Source: Spirochaetaceae bacterium (GTDB lineage: Bacteria > Spirochaetota > Spirochaetia > SZUA-6 > Bin103). Taken from it: DNA of 22,233 nt. The DNA lies in the NCBI GenBank assembly GCA_026710565.1, contig JAPOQV010000671.1, positions 1-22,233 on the forward strand, written 5' to 3'. Below, in pieces: positions 1 to 7,650 of the stretch. Within the stretch, counting starts at the first letter, position 1. Each line of letters opens with the position of its first letter. A program made the translations under genes and the position numbers. The notes beneath the pieces are model-generated. The model was not told where the DNA came from, did not search any database, and was given only the letters and a program-made list of their open reading frames with translations.

Positions 1-1516
1 CCCCCCCCGGCGGCCGGTGGGCGAGGCGGTAGGTGCGGCGCATCCGGGCCTGTGCGCCGTCGGCGCCGTCACCGTCCGCGGCGATGCCGGCGACCAGGCT
101 CACCGCCAGGCTGCCGCCGTCCACCTCCGCGTTGATCCGCTCCAGCCGCTCGCCCAGCTCGTGCAGGTGCGTGGCGAAGATCGCCCGCGCGCCCAGCAGC
201 CGCAGCGCGCGCACCACGTCCTCGGCCAGGTACAGGCTCTCGCTCGGGCTGGTGCTGGACAGCGACTCGTTGCACAGCACGATGCTCTGCTCGGAGGCGT
301 CGCCGAAGATCGCGCCGAGGCGCCGCGCCTCCTCCGCCAACCTGCCTCCCTCGATGCCGTTGCCCTCTTCCGCCGGGAAATGGGTGATCACCCGGTCGGC
401 CGGGCTGATCACCGCTTCGCGCGCGGCCACGTGCAGCCCGGCCTGTGCCAGCACGTGCATCACGCCCACCGCGCGCACGAAGGTCGTCTTCCCTCCCTGG
501 TTCGGCCCGGTCAGGATGGCGATGCGTCCCCGCTCGTCCGCGTCCAGGTCGTTGCGGACGATGGTGCGGGCGGGCTCTTCCTGAGCGCCGTTCAGCGCAA
601 GGGAGATGTCGTACAGATCGCGCGCCTGCGACCGCCGATCGCCGGCCGGCGCCAGCTCCGGCATGCAGGTAGGCATGCCGCGCTCCTGCAGCGCCAGCAC
701 CATGCGCGCCCCGCCCAGGTAGAAGCGAATCTCCTGCTCCAGCGGCAGCACGTCCCGCACCTGGAGCTGCACGAACTGCCCCAGCGCCTTGGCGAGCGGA
801 CGCGCCACCGCGCCGATGACCCGGTCCAGCTCGCCGAGCAGCGGCGCCATCGCCGACGTCCGGTGCACCTTGGTCAGCGGCCGGAACGGATTGGAGACGC
901 CGAACAGGCGCGTGAGCAGGGGCGTGTCCTCGAACTTGCGGTCATGGACGCGCAGCAGCGTCGCCTCCGACGGCCGGAGCTGCGAGTCCAGGTTGATGCC
1001 GATCGTGATGCTGGCGCGCCGCTTGAGACCGCCGCGCAGCGCCGGCAGCTCGGCTTCCAGGCGCCGGTACACCTCGTCCTGCCGCCGTTCGCGGACGAAC
1101 TCGGCCAGCGCCCGCATGCCCGCGGAGCGCACGCCCGGCAGCGCCGCCGCCTCTTCCAGCGCCGTCAGGCACGCCACGTACGTCTCCAGCTCGCCCAGCC
1201 GCCACACGGCCTGCTGCAGGGGCGAGCTCTGCTCCGTGCGGGTCTTCGTGAAGTAGGCCAGCTCGTGCAGCATCGGCTGGAGTTGCGCGAAGAGCTTGCG
1301 CAACTCGTCGGAGGCGACCGCATCGGCCAGCACCTCCTGGCGATAGCGGATGGTCTTCGGGTCGGTGCTGAGTTCGTAGAGGAACTCCGAGGGCAACTCG
1401 AAACGGGTGCGCAGCGAGTTCAATCCCAAGTCTTCGGCGGCCCGGTCGACCACGCCGCGCTGACCCGCTCCGGTCGACGCCGGCCGGCCGGCCGGATAAC
1501 AGAGACTTACCGCCAT
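1..1516 (-). CDS. MutS-like ATPase (MutS domain V family), 3' end cut by window edge
   Basis: About 505 residues are present and the gene runs off the left edge. The ATG at 1516-1514 is the only start after the in-frame stop at 1550. Walker A reads TGPNQGGKTTF at about residues 336-346, and downstream 'FATHLHELGERL' matches the MutS H-loop region. The Walker B segment reads IVLCNESLSSTS, where canonical MutS has a D-E-G-R-G-T-S type motif; from memory, a MutS-related family of roughly this size carries N-E at this point. The N-terminal half is helical, resembling the MutS lever/clamp core, and no mismatch-recognition domain is apparent, so a role in canonical mismatch repair is doubtful. The protein is probably a cytosolic DNA-binding ATPase of unassigned role. 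It begins 33 bp after the Sel1 gene on the same strand and could be cotranscribed with it. Confidence 0.85.
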   Translation of the reverse strand, partial: MAVSLCYPAGRPASTGAGQRGVVDRAAEDLGLNSLRTRFELPSEFLYELSTDPKTIRYRQEVLADAVASDELRKLFAQLQPMLHELAYFTKTRTEQSSPLQQAVWRLGELETYVACLTALEEAAALPGVRSAGMRALAEFVRERRQDEVYRRLEAELPALRGGLKRRASITIGINLDSQLRPSEATLLRVHDRKFEDTPLLTRLFGVSNPFRPLTKVHRTSAMAPLLGELDRVIGAVARPLAKALGQFVQLQVRDVLPLEQEIRFYLGGARMVLALQERGMPTCMPELAPAGDRRSQARDLYDISLALNGAQEEPARTIVRNDLDADERGRIAILTGPNQGGKTTFVRAVGVMHVLAQAGLHVAAREAVISPADRVITHFPAEEGNGIEGGRLAEEARRLGAIFGDASEQSIVLCNESLSSTSPSESLYLAEDVVRALRLLGARAIFATHLHELGERLERINAEVDGGSLAVSLVAGIAADGDGADGAQARMRRTYRLAHRPPGG

Positions 1517-1549
1517 CGCGTCCTCATCCCGGAATCGTACCGCACACCG

Positions 1550-2665
1550 TCATGGAGCCGCCGGTGCGTCTCCCGCGATTCTGCCCCACAGCTCCCGCGC
1601 CATGCGCTGGGCCTCCGCGACCTGCTCGGCGGTCATCGACCCGGCCAGCCGGTCACGGCTGCCGGCGGCCTCCTCGTGGCCCTGCGCGGCGGCAAGGTTG
1701 AGCCACGCATAGGCGGCCACGTGGTCCAGCGGCACTCCCCGGCCCGTGGCGTACCGCGTGCCGAGCCGCCACTGCCCCTCGGCGTTACCCTGCTCGGCCG
1801 CCGCCCGGTACCACCGCACCGCCTCCGCGTGGTCCTGCGGGACTCCGGCGCCGAAGTGATACGCGCTGCCGAGCCGCCATTGCCCCTCGGCACTCCCCTG
1901 CTCGGCCGCCGCCCGGTACCACCGCGCTGCCTGCGCACGATCCTGCTCCACGCCACGGCCGAAGTGGTATGCGTTCCCCAAGCGCCATTGGCCCTCGGCG
2001 CTGCCCTGCCCGGCTGAGGCGCCGAGCCACCTCATTGCCTCCGCGAAGTCCTGCGCGACTCCCGTGCCGAAGTAGTACGCGCTGCCGAGACGCCACTGAC
2101 TCTCGGCGTTGCCCTGCTCCGCCGCCGCCCGGTACCACCGCACCGCTTCGGCGTCGTCCTGCGCGACTCCGCGGCCCAGCAGATAGGCGTTGCCCAGCCG
2201 CCACTGCCCCTCCGGCGAACCCTGTTCGGCCGACGCACGCAGCCACCGTGCCGCCTCCGCGCGGTCACGCGTCACCCCCAGGCCGAAATAGTACGCGTTG
2301 CCAAGCCGCCATTGGCCTTCGGCGTTCCCCTGCTCGGCCGCGGCCCGGTACCAACGCACAGCTTCCGCGTCGTCCTGGGTCACCCCCCAGCCGTAGTAGT
2401 ACGCATTGCCGAGCCGCCACTGCCCCGCGGGGCTGCCCTGCTCGGCCGCGGCCCGGTACAGCCGGAGCGCCTCGGCATCGTCCCGCGGCACGCCCCGGCC
2501 GTGGTGGTAGGCATCCCCGAGCTGCCACTGGGCGTCGGCGTCGCCACGTTCGACGGCGGAAATCAGGTCGTCCACCTTCGGCGCATCCTGTGCGCCGGCA
2601 ACACCAACCAGGATCGCGGCGAGCGCTACGGACACGACAAGGCGTGGCGTACGGAGGTCAGCCAT
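1550..2665 (-). CDS. Secreted Sel1-repeat protein
   Basis: This 371-residue protein opens with a signal peptide (MADLRTPRLVVSVALAAIL..., then VAGAQDA), followed by eight near-identical 36-residue Sel1 repeats of the pattern QWRLGNAYYFGxGV...DxAEAxRWYRAAAEQGN and a C-terminal helix. Sel1 repeats form alpha/alpha solenoids for protein-protein interaction, so an envelope or periplasmic scaffold or adaptor role is likely; no catalytic domain is visible. I chose the ATG at 2665 because it places the signal peptide at the N-terminus. An in-frame ATG at 2728 overlaps the upstream antitoxin stop (TGATG) but would add 21 unlikely residues (MRASRPRPSLGRTTG...). That overlap may instead be the relic of a lost toxin start. 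Confidence 0.85.
   Translation of the reverse strand: MADLRTPRLVVSVALAAILVGVAGAQDAPKVDDLISAVERGDADAQWQLGDAYHHGRGVPRDDAEALRLYRAAAEQGSPAGQWRLGNAYYYGWGVTQDDAEAVRWYRAAAEQGNAEGQWRLGNAYYFGLGVTRDRAEAARWLRASAEQGSPEGQWRLGNAYLLGRGVAQDDAEAVRWYRAAAEQGNAESQWRLGSAYYFGTGVAQDFAEAMRWLGASAGQGSAEGQWRLGNAYHFGRGVEQDRAQAARWYRAAAEQGSAEGQWRLGSAYHFGAGVPQDHAEAVRWYRAAAEQGNAEGQWRLGTRYATGRGVPLDHVAAYAWLNLAAAQGHEEAAGSRDRLAGSMTAEQVAEAQRMARELWGRIAGDAPAAP
1676..2539 (-). repeat. Eight tandem 108-bp units encoding Sel1 repeats
   Basis: The 108-bp coding units are strikingly similar at DNA level, with recurrent blocks such as 'gccgccactg' and 'gcggcccggtacca' on the plus strand. Such arrays commonly gain and lose units by slippage or recombination. 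Units 2-7 are the most alike; the first and last are more diverged. Confidence 0.8.
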
Positions 2666-2727
2666 TGTGGATCGCGCACAGGTGCCGGTGGTCCGCCCCA
2701 ACGACGGACGCGGACGAGATGCGCGCA

Positions 2728-2970
2728 TCAGTCACCTGTCTGCTCGCGCAACCGGTCGATGAGTTCATTGGTCACCACGCCGCCCCGTGACGGGAAGGGG
2801 TGGAACCCGAACTCCGCGGCGCCTTCCTCGTCCCGTTCGTCGTGGTTGGCCGCGGACATGCCGAGCCTTACGAAGTCGGACACGACCGATCCCGCCGAGC
2901 GGCGCTCCCGTTTCGCGATTTCCTTTGCGGCCATCAGCAGGTCGTCATCGATGTCGAGCGTCGTGCGCAC
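2728..2970 (-). CDS. VapB-like ribbon-helix-helix antitoxin, no toxin partner
   Basis: This 80-residue protein starts at GTG 2970, overlapping the TAG of the upstream TIM-barrel gene by one base. The N-terminus MRTTLDIDDDLLMAAKEIA is a typical ribbon-helix-helix beta strand plus helix. The C-terminal tail (GFHPFPSRGGVVTNELIDRL) is the toxin-wrapping tail of VapB antitoxins that pair with PIN-domain VapC. A vapC would be expected to start at the overlapping ATG at 2728, but that frame reads MRAS then proline/arginine-rich sequence with no PIN motif. The gene is therefore an orphan, possibly a domesticated regulator or a relic left after toxin deletion. Confidence 0.8.
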   Translation of the reverse strand: MRTTLDIDDDLLMAAKEIAKRERRSAGSVVSDFVRLGMSAANHDERDEEGAAEFGFHPFPSRGGVVTNELIDRLREQTGD

Positions 2971-3815
2971 TACCGCAGTCTATCGCATCCGTCCTCGACA
3001 TCGTGCGCGCGCGCCTCCCGCGCCGACAGCCACCGAAGGCTGTCGCGCAGCGCCCGTACCGTGCGTTCGGCGGGCCACTCCTGCACGCCGTGCGGCATGA
3101 AGTTGAGCAGCGGACCCGGTTCCCGACCGCCCGGCGCCGTCAGATAGCGCCGGAACGGCAGAGTTCCGCTGCCGGGAAACTGCTCCCGGCCGTGGCCGTA
3201 CACCTCGGCCAGCCAACTCGGAGCCTCGCCTGCCCCCGGCCAGAGGTCCCACAGCCAGAGCTGCAGCATGCGATCTCCGAATCGGTCGATCAGATCCATC
3301 GGATCCTGCCCCGCCATCACCGCGTGCGTGGGCGCGAACGCGAGACCGCCGGCCTGGGGATCGACCGTTGCGCAGAGCCGCGCCATGTCGTCCGCGTCGA
3401 GGATAAGCCCGTTCACGTGGTTGTGCACCGCGATGCGCACGCCGGCACGGGCCGCATGCGCGAACGCCGGACGCAGTTCGCACAGTGCCTCCCCGACGCT
3501 CTCCCCCCTGCAGCCGATGACCACCGTCCCCGCACCCAGCTCGGCGGCCAGGGCCACCACCGACCGGACGTGGGCCGTGTCGGTCGGCGGATGCGCCCCG
3601 AGCGATACGACCGACAGCCCGCGATCCCGGCACAGCCGGTTCACGTGCTCGGCACTGACCGAAGTGACATCCAGGTCGCGGTACCGGTCCGCCCTCGCCC
3701 ACAGCTCGACGCCGCCGATACCGGCCGCAGCGACCGCATCCAGACGTTGCTCCAACGGCAGGTTCGGAAACAGGAATCCCGCGGGACAGCAGTAACGTGG
3801 CATCAAACCGTTCAT
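2970..3815 (-). CDS. Sugar isomerase/epimerase-like TIM-barrel protein (AP endonuclease 2 superfamily)
   Basis: From the ATG at 3815 the protein is about 281 residues. A GTG at 3863 would add 16 residues and an ATG at 3803 would remove four. The fold pattern is that of xylose-isomerase-like TIM barrels: LEQRLDAVAAAGIGGVELWA, 'GVRIAVHNHVNG', 'THAVMAGQDPMDLIDRFGDR' and a late 'GSGTLPFRRYL'. Several positions that normally bind metal look altered: the usual D-x-G-H block reads APTH, and the usual H-x-K-D block reads LWLWD. Catalysis on a sugar is plausible but not assured. The gene ends in a one-base overlap with the antitoxin gene. It may work with the UxuA-like dehydratase 2 kb away. Confidence 0.75.
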   Translation of the reverse strand: MNGLMPRYCCPAGFLFPNLPLEQRLDAVAAAGIGGVELWARADRYRDLDVTSVSAEHVNRLCRDRGLSVVSLGAHPPTDTAHVRSVVALAAELGAGTVVIGCRGESVGEALCELRPAFAHAARAGVRIAVHNHVNGLILDADDMARLCATVDPQAGGLAFAPTHAVMAGQDPMDLIDRFGDRMLQLWLWDLWPGAGEAPSWLAEVYGHGREQFPGSGTLPFRRYLTAPGGREPGPLLNFMPHGVQEWPAERTVRALRDSLRWLSAREARAHDVEDGCDRLR

Positions 3816-4020
3816 GGCGAACGCCCCGGCGACGCTCTGTCCTGGGTGACAGAATGCAATCACCTGTTGGGTATTGTAAGGTATCCTATGGCACGACTCA
3901 CGTCTCCATGGCTGGTGACCACTCGCAGGAGCACCACCACGGATGCGAAGAACGACGTGGTTCTCTATCCTGGAAATAGTCCGTGGAGATCATGGATCTG
4001 TCGCGGGGAGGAAACCAGCA

Positions 4021-5103
4021 ATGACACATAGAATCGAAAGCATAAGTCTTGAACGATTCCGCGCATTCCGGGGCTTGAGCCTTGATGGACTGGGCCGCGT
4101 AAACCTGATTACCGGGAAGAACAACACCGGAAAATCCTCGTTGCTCGAAGGATTGCGCGTCGTCGAAACAGATGCAGCAATCGAGACCCTTCGAGACATG
4201 CTCACATACCGCGAAGAGTACTCTACACCTGACGATGGCGCCTCACGTCAGCGCCTATTGGTTTCCAACCTCTTTTATGGGTTTCCCGATTTCTCAGGCA
4301 AGACTGAGCCACTGGTCATATCGGCCAATGGCAAGGACTACGACACGAGCGTATCTCTGTATGTGAACTGGTTGTCTCGAGAGACCGACAAAGAAGGGAA
4401 TCTTCGGTTCGTGGAGCATTCACCAGACGACCCTGAGGGCTCAGCTTCCCTGATTGTCAGCACCTCAGACGCCATTCGGAGATATGAGCTCGATGACTTG
4501 CGGGACCGCCGCCTCAGCAACGCTCGCGGCTCCAGCAGTCACTGTTGCTTTGTTGGCCCTTACAGCGGGATGCGAACCACGGAGCTCGGCAAGCTATGGG
4601 ATGACATCGCCCTCACCGACGATGAGGGAGTCGTTGTCGACGCGTTGCGCATCATCGATCCTCACGTGTCCAAAGTCACGATGGTGGGCGGAGACGGCAC
4701 ACGCGGACGGCGCACCGCGATCGTACGCACCGATCAAGTCCTGCATCCTGTTCCTCTACGCTCGTTCGGCGATGGCATGAATCGCTTGTTCAGCATCGTT
4801 CTGAACCTGGTCAATTCCCGAGAAAAGACCCTTCTGGTAGACGAGTTCGAGAATGGACTGCATCACTCCATACAGTTGGACGCTTGGCGTATCATATTCC
4901 GCCTTGCTCATGCGCTCAACACACAGGTATTCGCCACGACCCACAGTTGGGACACGATCGAGACGTTCCAAAAGGCCGCGCAGGAAACCCCTGGCACGGG
5001 TGTGCTGATACGCATGACCCGCAGAGATGAGGCAATCGTTCCCACGGTGTTCACGGAAGACGAGGTGGCCATCGCGACTCGCGACCGCATTGAGGTACGC
5101 TGA
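4021..5103 (+). CDS. OLD/RecF-type AAA ATPase (AAA_15/AAA_21-like)
   Basis: This 360-residue protein has its start at ATG 4021 fixed by a strong ribosome site, GGGGAGGA at 4005-4012. The N-terminus IESISLERFRAFRGLSLDGL is the usual opening strand of RecF/OLD ATPases. Walker A is GKNNTGKSS at residues 32-40. An ABC-like signature SFGDGMNRLF lies at 248-257, Walker B TLLVDEFENGLHH at 270-282 (D274, E275), and a switch histidine in ATTHSWD (H308). The protein has no TOPRIM domain of its own; the downstream gene, one base after the TGA, supplies one. The arrangement is that of a split OLD-family nuclease, analogous to PARIS AriA/AriB. Base composition is visibly less GC-rich than the flanking genes, which suggests acquisition by transfer. 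Confidence 0.88.
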   Translation: MTHRIESISLERFRAFRGLSLDGLGRVNLITGKNNTGKSSLLEGLRVVETDAAIETLRDMLTYREEYSTPDDGASRQRLLVSNLFYGFPDFSGKTEPLVISANGKDYDTSVSLYVNWLSRETDKEGNLRFVEHSPDDPEGSASLIVSTSDAIRRYELDDLRDRRLSNARGSSSHCCFVGPYSGMRTTELGKLWDDIALTDDEGVVVDALRIIDPHVSKVTMVGGDGTRGRRTAIVRTDQVLHPVPLRSFGDGMNRLFSIVLNLVNSREKTLLVDEFENGLHHSIQLDAWRIIFRLAHALNTQVFATTHSWDTIETFQKAAQETPGTGVLIRMTRRDEAIVPTVFTEDEVAIATRDRIEVR

Positions 5104-5104
5104 C

Positions 5105-5737
5105 GTGGGTTCCAAGATCCTCCTCGTGGAAGGCCCCACTGACGAGCATGTTCTGAAGCACATCTGTGGGAGTCGTGGCGTTCCTCATCTTGACAAAGTG
5201 CGACACCATGGCGGTGTACAGAGGCTTCTTGAGAGCATACCTGTGCAGCTCAAGGCTTTAGACGAAGAAGATGACGTCGTAGGGGTGGTCATTGACGCGG
5301 ACGAAGATCTGCCTGACCGTTGGCATTCGATCCGAACCGTGCTGGTCAATAGCGGGTACAGGAACGTGCCTGACCAGCCTCGTCCGGACGGGACTATTCT
5401 CGACCCTCCCGACGGAACCCTGCTGCCTCGAGCAGGCATCTGGATCATGCCGGACAACCAGATCGAGGGAATCCTGGAGACTTTCCTTAGACTTCTGATT
5501 CCTCAGCCGAACGCGCTTTTCGATTACGTGCAGAACAGCGTGGCGAACATTCCCGCCTCCGAAAGGAGATTCAGGCCCGCAAGGGAACCCAAGGCGATCA
5601 TCCATACCTGGCTCGCTTGGCAGAGAGAACCAGGCATGCCACCGGGAATGGCCATCACAGCCCACTTTCTCGATGCAAGCGTGGCGGAGGTCGACGTCCT
5701 TGTTTCCTGGTTGAAGCGCTTGTTCTTTTCTCGATAG
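5105..5737 (+). CDS. DUF3226-like TOPRIM protein, partner of the upstream ATPase
   Basis: The protein has 210 residues from GTG 5105, one base after the ATPase stop; earlier in-frame starts lie inside the ATPase gene. 'KILLVEGPTDEHVLKHI' (residues 4-20) carries the TOPRIM first strand and glutamate (E9). VVIDADEDLPDRW (61-73) supplies the D-x-D pair (D64, D66). GIWIMPDNQIEGILETFL (111-128) is the conserved block I associate with DUF3226. TOPRIM domains in OLD-type systems cut DNA or RNA using metal ions, so a nuclease or nickase activity controlled by the ATPase is the simplest inference. The coupling of the two genes supports a complex. Confidence 0.8.
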   Translation: MGSKILLVEGPTDEHVLKHICGSRGVPHLDKVRHHGGVQRLLESIPVQLKALDEEDDVVGVVIDADEDLPDRWHSIRTVLVNSGYRNVPDQPRPDGTILDPPDGTLLPRAGIWIMPDNQIEGILETFLRLLIPQPNALFDYVQNSVANIPASERRFRPAREPKAIIHTWLAWQREPGMPPGMAITAHFLDASVAEVDVLVSWLKRLFFSR

Positions 5738-5965
5738 CTCTCGGACGTGCGCTTCATGACGGCCCTCGCGATCCGCACGGACCCGTCTGCCACTTCTCCC
5801 CGCCGCAACACACACTTGGAGACATGCGGTCAGCCCCGATCCCGCACAGGGCTGCCCGCAGCCTGTCTCCGACGCGGCCGGGCAACCTCCGGCGCTTGGC
5901 CGTCTGGCTCGCAGGATCGACAAGCCTGTACTGCGCTGGGCTCCCGACACTGTTACGATACCGCC

Positions 5966-6922
5966 ATGATGCGGGTGGCAGTCTGGGGCAACGACCTCTC
6001 CGACGGGTATCTGCGTACCGTGACGCAGCTTGGCGCGGAAGCGATCGACATGGGCCGCGGGGCCTTCTTTCCCGGCGTAGCGGAGCAGGGCTATCCGGAC
6101 GCGGACGCGCTCACCGCGCTGGTGCGCAAGCTGCGGCCGTACGGCCTGAGCTTCAATCGCGTGACCCTGCCGGACATCACCGACGAGTTCATGCTGGGCC
6201 GCGACGGCGCCGCCCGCGAGCTGGAAAACACCTGCCAAGCGCTGCGCGTGTTCGCGGACGCCGGCGTCCCGATCGCCCGCCAGCGATTCGCCGGCGACAC
6301 CTTCAACCACCGGCTGCTGAAGTACGAGTCCGTGCACCGCGGCGGCTACCGCTCGCGCGGCGAGAGCCGCGACCTGGGGCCGGGCGACCCCGATCCGGCC
6401 ACCCACGAACGGCTGGAGGCGTGGTGGGACCGCTTCTGCGCGGTCTACGAGAAGCTGGTGCCGATCGCCGACGAGTACGGCATCCGCCTGGCCATCCACC
6501 CCTCGGACACGCCGCTGCCCGACACGCCGCTCGGCACCCTGGGCTTCCACCGGGTGATCGACGCCTTTCCCAGCCCCAACGTGGGCTACCTCTACTGCTG
6601 CGGCACCCGTGCCGAGGCGGGCGGCCCGCCGCTGGTGATGGACGAGCTCAACCTGTACGGCCGCAAGGGACGGATCTTCACCCTGCACCTGCGCAATGTG
6701 CGGGGCAACCTGGCGACAGCCGGCGGATTCGAGGAGGTGCTGCTCGACGACGGCGACATGAACATGGCCCGGATCGTGCGCGAGCTCGACCGGGTGGGAT
6801 TCGACGGCTGCCTGAATCCCGACCACCTGCAGCCGATCGAAGGCGACGGCGCCAGCGCCCACCAGGCGCTGGCCTACTCGATCGGCTACATCAAGGCGCT
6901 GCTGGCCGGGCTTGCAGCCTGA
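5966..6922 (+). CDS. UxuA-like mannonate dehydratase family protein
   Basis: This 318-residue TIM-barrel protein starts at ATG 5966 (a second ATG follows directly at 5969). D-mannonate dehydratase (UxuA) turns D-mannonate into 2-keto-3-deoxygluconate in hexuronate breakdown. The metal and catalytic positions known for UxuA all have visible counterparts: H178 in LAIHPSDTPLPD, C211/C212 in YLYCCGTRAE, H241 in FTLHLRNVRG, and D286-H287 in GCLNPDHLQP. The protein is clearly shorter than E. coli UxuA (394 residues), so substrate may differ. It is followed 13 bp later by the first pseudo-exonuclease gene. The 228 bp upstream hold no gene that I can see. Confidence 0.82.
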   Translation: MMRVAVWGNDLSDGYLRTVTQLGAEAIDMGRGAFFPGVAEQGYPDADALTALVRKLRPYGLSFNRVTLPDITDEFMLGRDGAARELENTCQALRVFADAGVPIARQRFAGDTFNHRLLKYESVHRGGYRSRGESRDLGPGDPDPATHERLEAWWDRFCAVYEKLVPIADEYGIRLAIHPSDTPLPDTPLGTLGFHRVIDAFPSPNVGYLYCCGTRAEAGGPPLVMDELNLYGRKGRIFTLHLRNVRGNLATAGGFEEVLLDDGDMNMARIVRELDRVGFDGCLNPDHLQPIEGDGASAHQALAYSIGYIKALLAGLAA

Positions 6923-6935
6923 GGTCGGGACGACA

Positions 6936-7637
6936 ATGAGTCCGGGTGTCTGGGTAGTCGTCGCCGTCGTGCTGTCGGTTGCGCTGTACGGAGCCGGCGT
7001 GGTCGGCTGGAGGCTCGGCCGGCGGTCGGCGCTCCGGGAGCACGGCATCGAGGCGAAGCCCGTCCAGCGGGAGGTCCCGGTACGCACCCGCGCGGATCGC
7101 CTAGTGGATCTGGGCGAGCTTGGCGAGTTGCTCGACCGCCGTGACGTGCTGATCGTCAGCACCGTCACCGCGGGGAGCGGGGTGCGCGAGGAGGTCGTGG
7201 AGACGGCGGTACTCGATACGACCGGCGTCGTGCGGCTCGATCACTCGAGCCTGCCGGCCGGCGACGCGTCGAGCTCGGGACGTGCGCGGCCGTGGCCGGA
7301 CATCTACGGCGATCTGGTCGAGCTCCTGACCGCCGCTACCGTGGTGGTGAGCTACGGCGCCGCCCTCCATCTGCGCATGCTCGCGCAGACCGCCGAACGC
7401 CACGGGGTGAAGAAGCTGCCGGGGACGGATTGGGGTTGCCTGATGCGGCGCTACACGGAGGCTACGGCCGGCGCCGGTGCCCGGTGGGTCGAGCTGGATG
7501 CCGCGCGCACGCGCGAGGACATCGCTGCACCGGCCACGCCCGGGGCCCTGGAAGACGCCCGCACCGCCCTGCAGATTCTGCGTATCCTGGCACGCCGCGA
7601 AGCGGCTGAGGACGAGCAACCGCGCCGCGGCCACTGA
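6936..7637 (+). CDS. Membrane-anchored degenerate DnaQ-fold protein, copy 1
   Basis: The protein has 233 residues from ATG 6936. An N-terminal membrane segment (residues 4-24, then positively charged WRLGRRS) is followed by a DEDDh-exonuclease-like fold. The motif order is recognisable but the catalytic residues are gone. Exo I, normally D-x-E-T-T-G, reads STVTAGSG (75-82). Exo II, normally H-N-x-x-F-D, reads SYGAALHLRML (139-149). Exo III keeps only LEDARTALQIL (205-215) and lacks the preceding histidine. It is probably a non-catalytic nucleic-acid or protein-binding domain held at the inner membrane, cytoplasmic side by the positive-inside rule. The next gene is its tandem duplicate. Confidence 0.72.
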   Translation: MSPGVWVVVAVVLSVALYGAGVVGWRLGRRSALREHGIEAKPVQREVPVRTRADRLVDLGELGELLDRRDVLIVSTVTAGSGVREEVVETAVLDTTGVVRLDHSSLPAGDASSSGRARPWPDIYGDLVELLTAATVVVSYGAALHLRMLAQTAERHGVKKLPGTDWGCLMRRYTEATAGAGARWVELDAARTREDIAAPATPGALEDARTALQILRILARREAAEDEQPRRGH

Positions 7638-7650
7638 GCGCCGCCCACGG

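Noticed and set aside
17..2017. A 666-codon plus-strand open frame and similar long frames across GC-rich genes (e.g. 5258-7168 minus, 10527-12269 plus)
   Set aside because: They lie opposite well-supported genes, have H/R/P/A-rich composition with no recognisable domain, and are typical shadow frames of high-GC coding DNA.
1676..2539. Regular 108-bp repeats as a CRISPR-like array
   Set aside because: The repeats are contiguous coding units for Sel1 motifs without unique spacers, and no cas genes are present.
4021..5737. Gabija system
   Set aside because: Gabija has ATPase and TOPRIM fused in GajA and a UvrD-like helicase GajB. Here the two are separate and no helicase is present.
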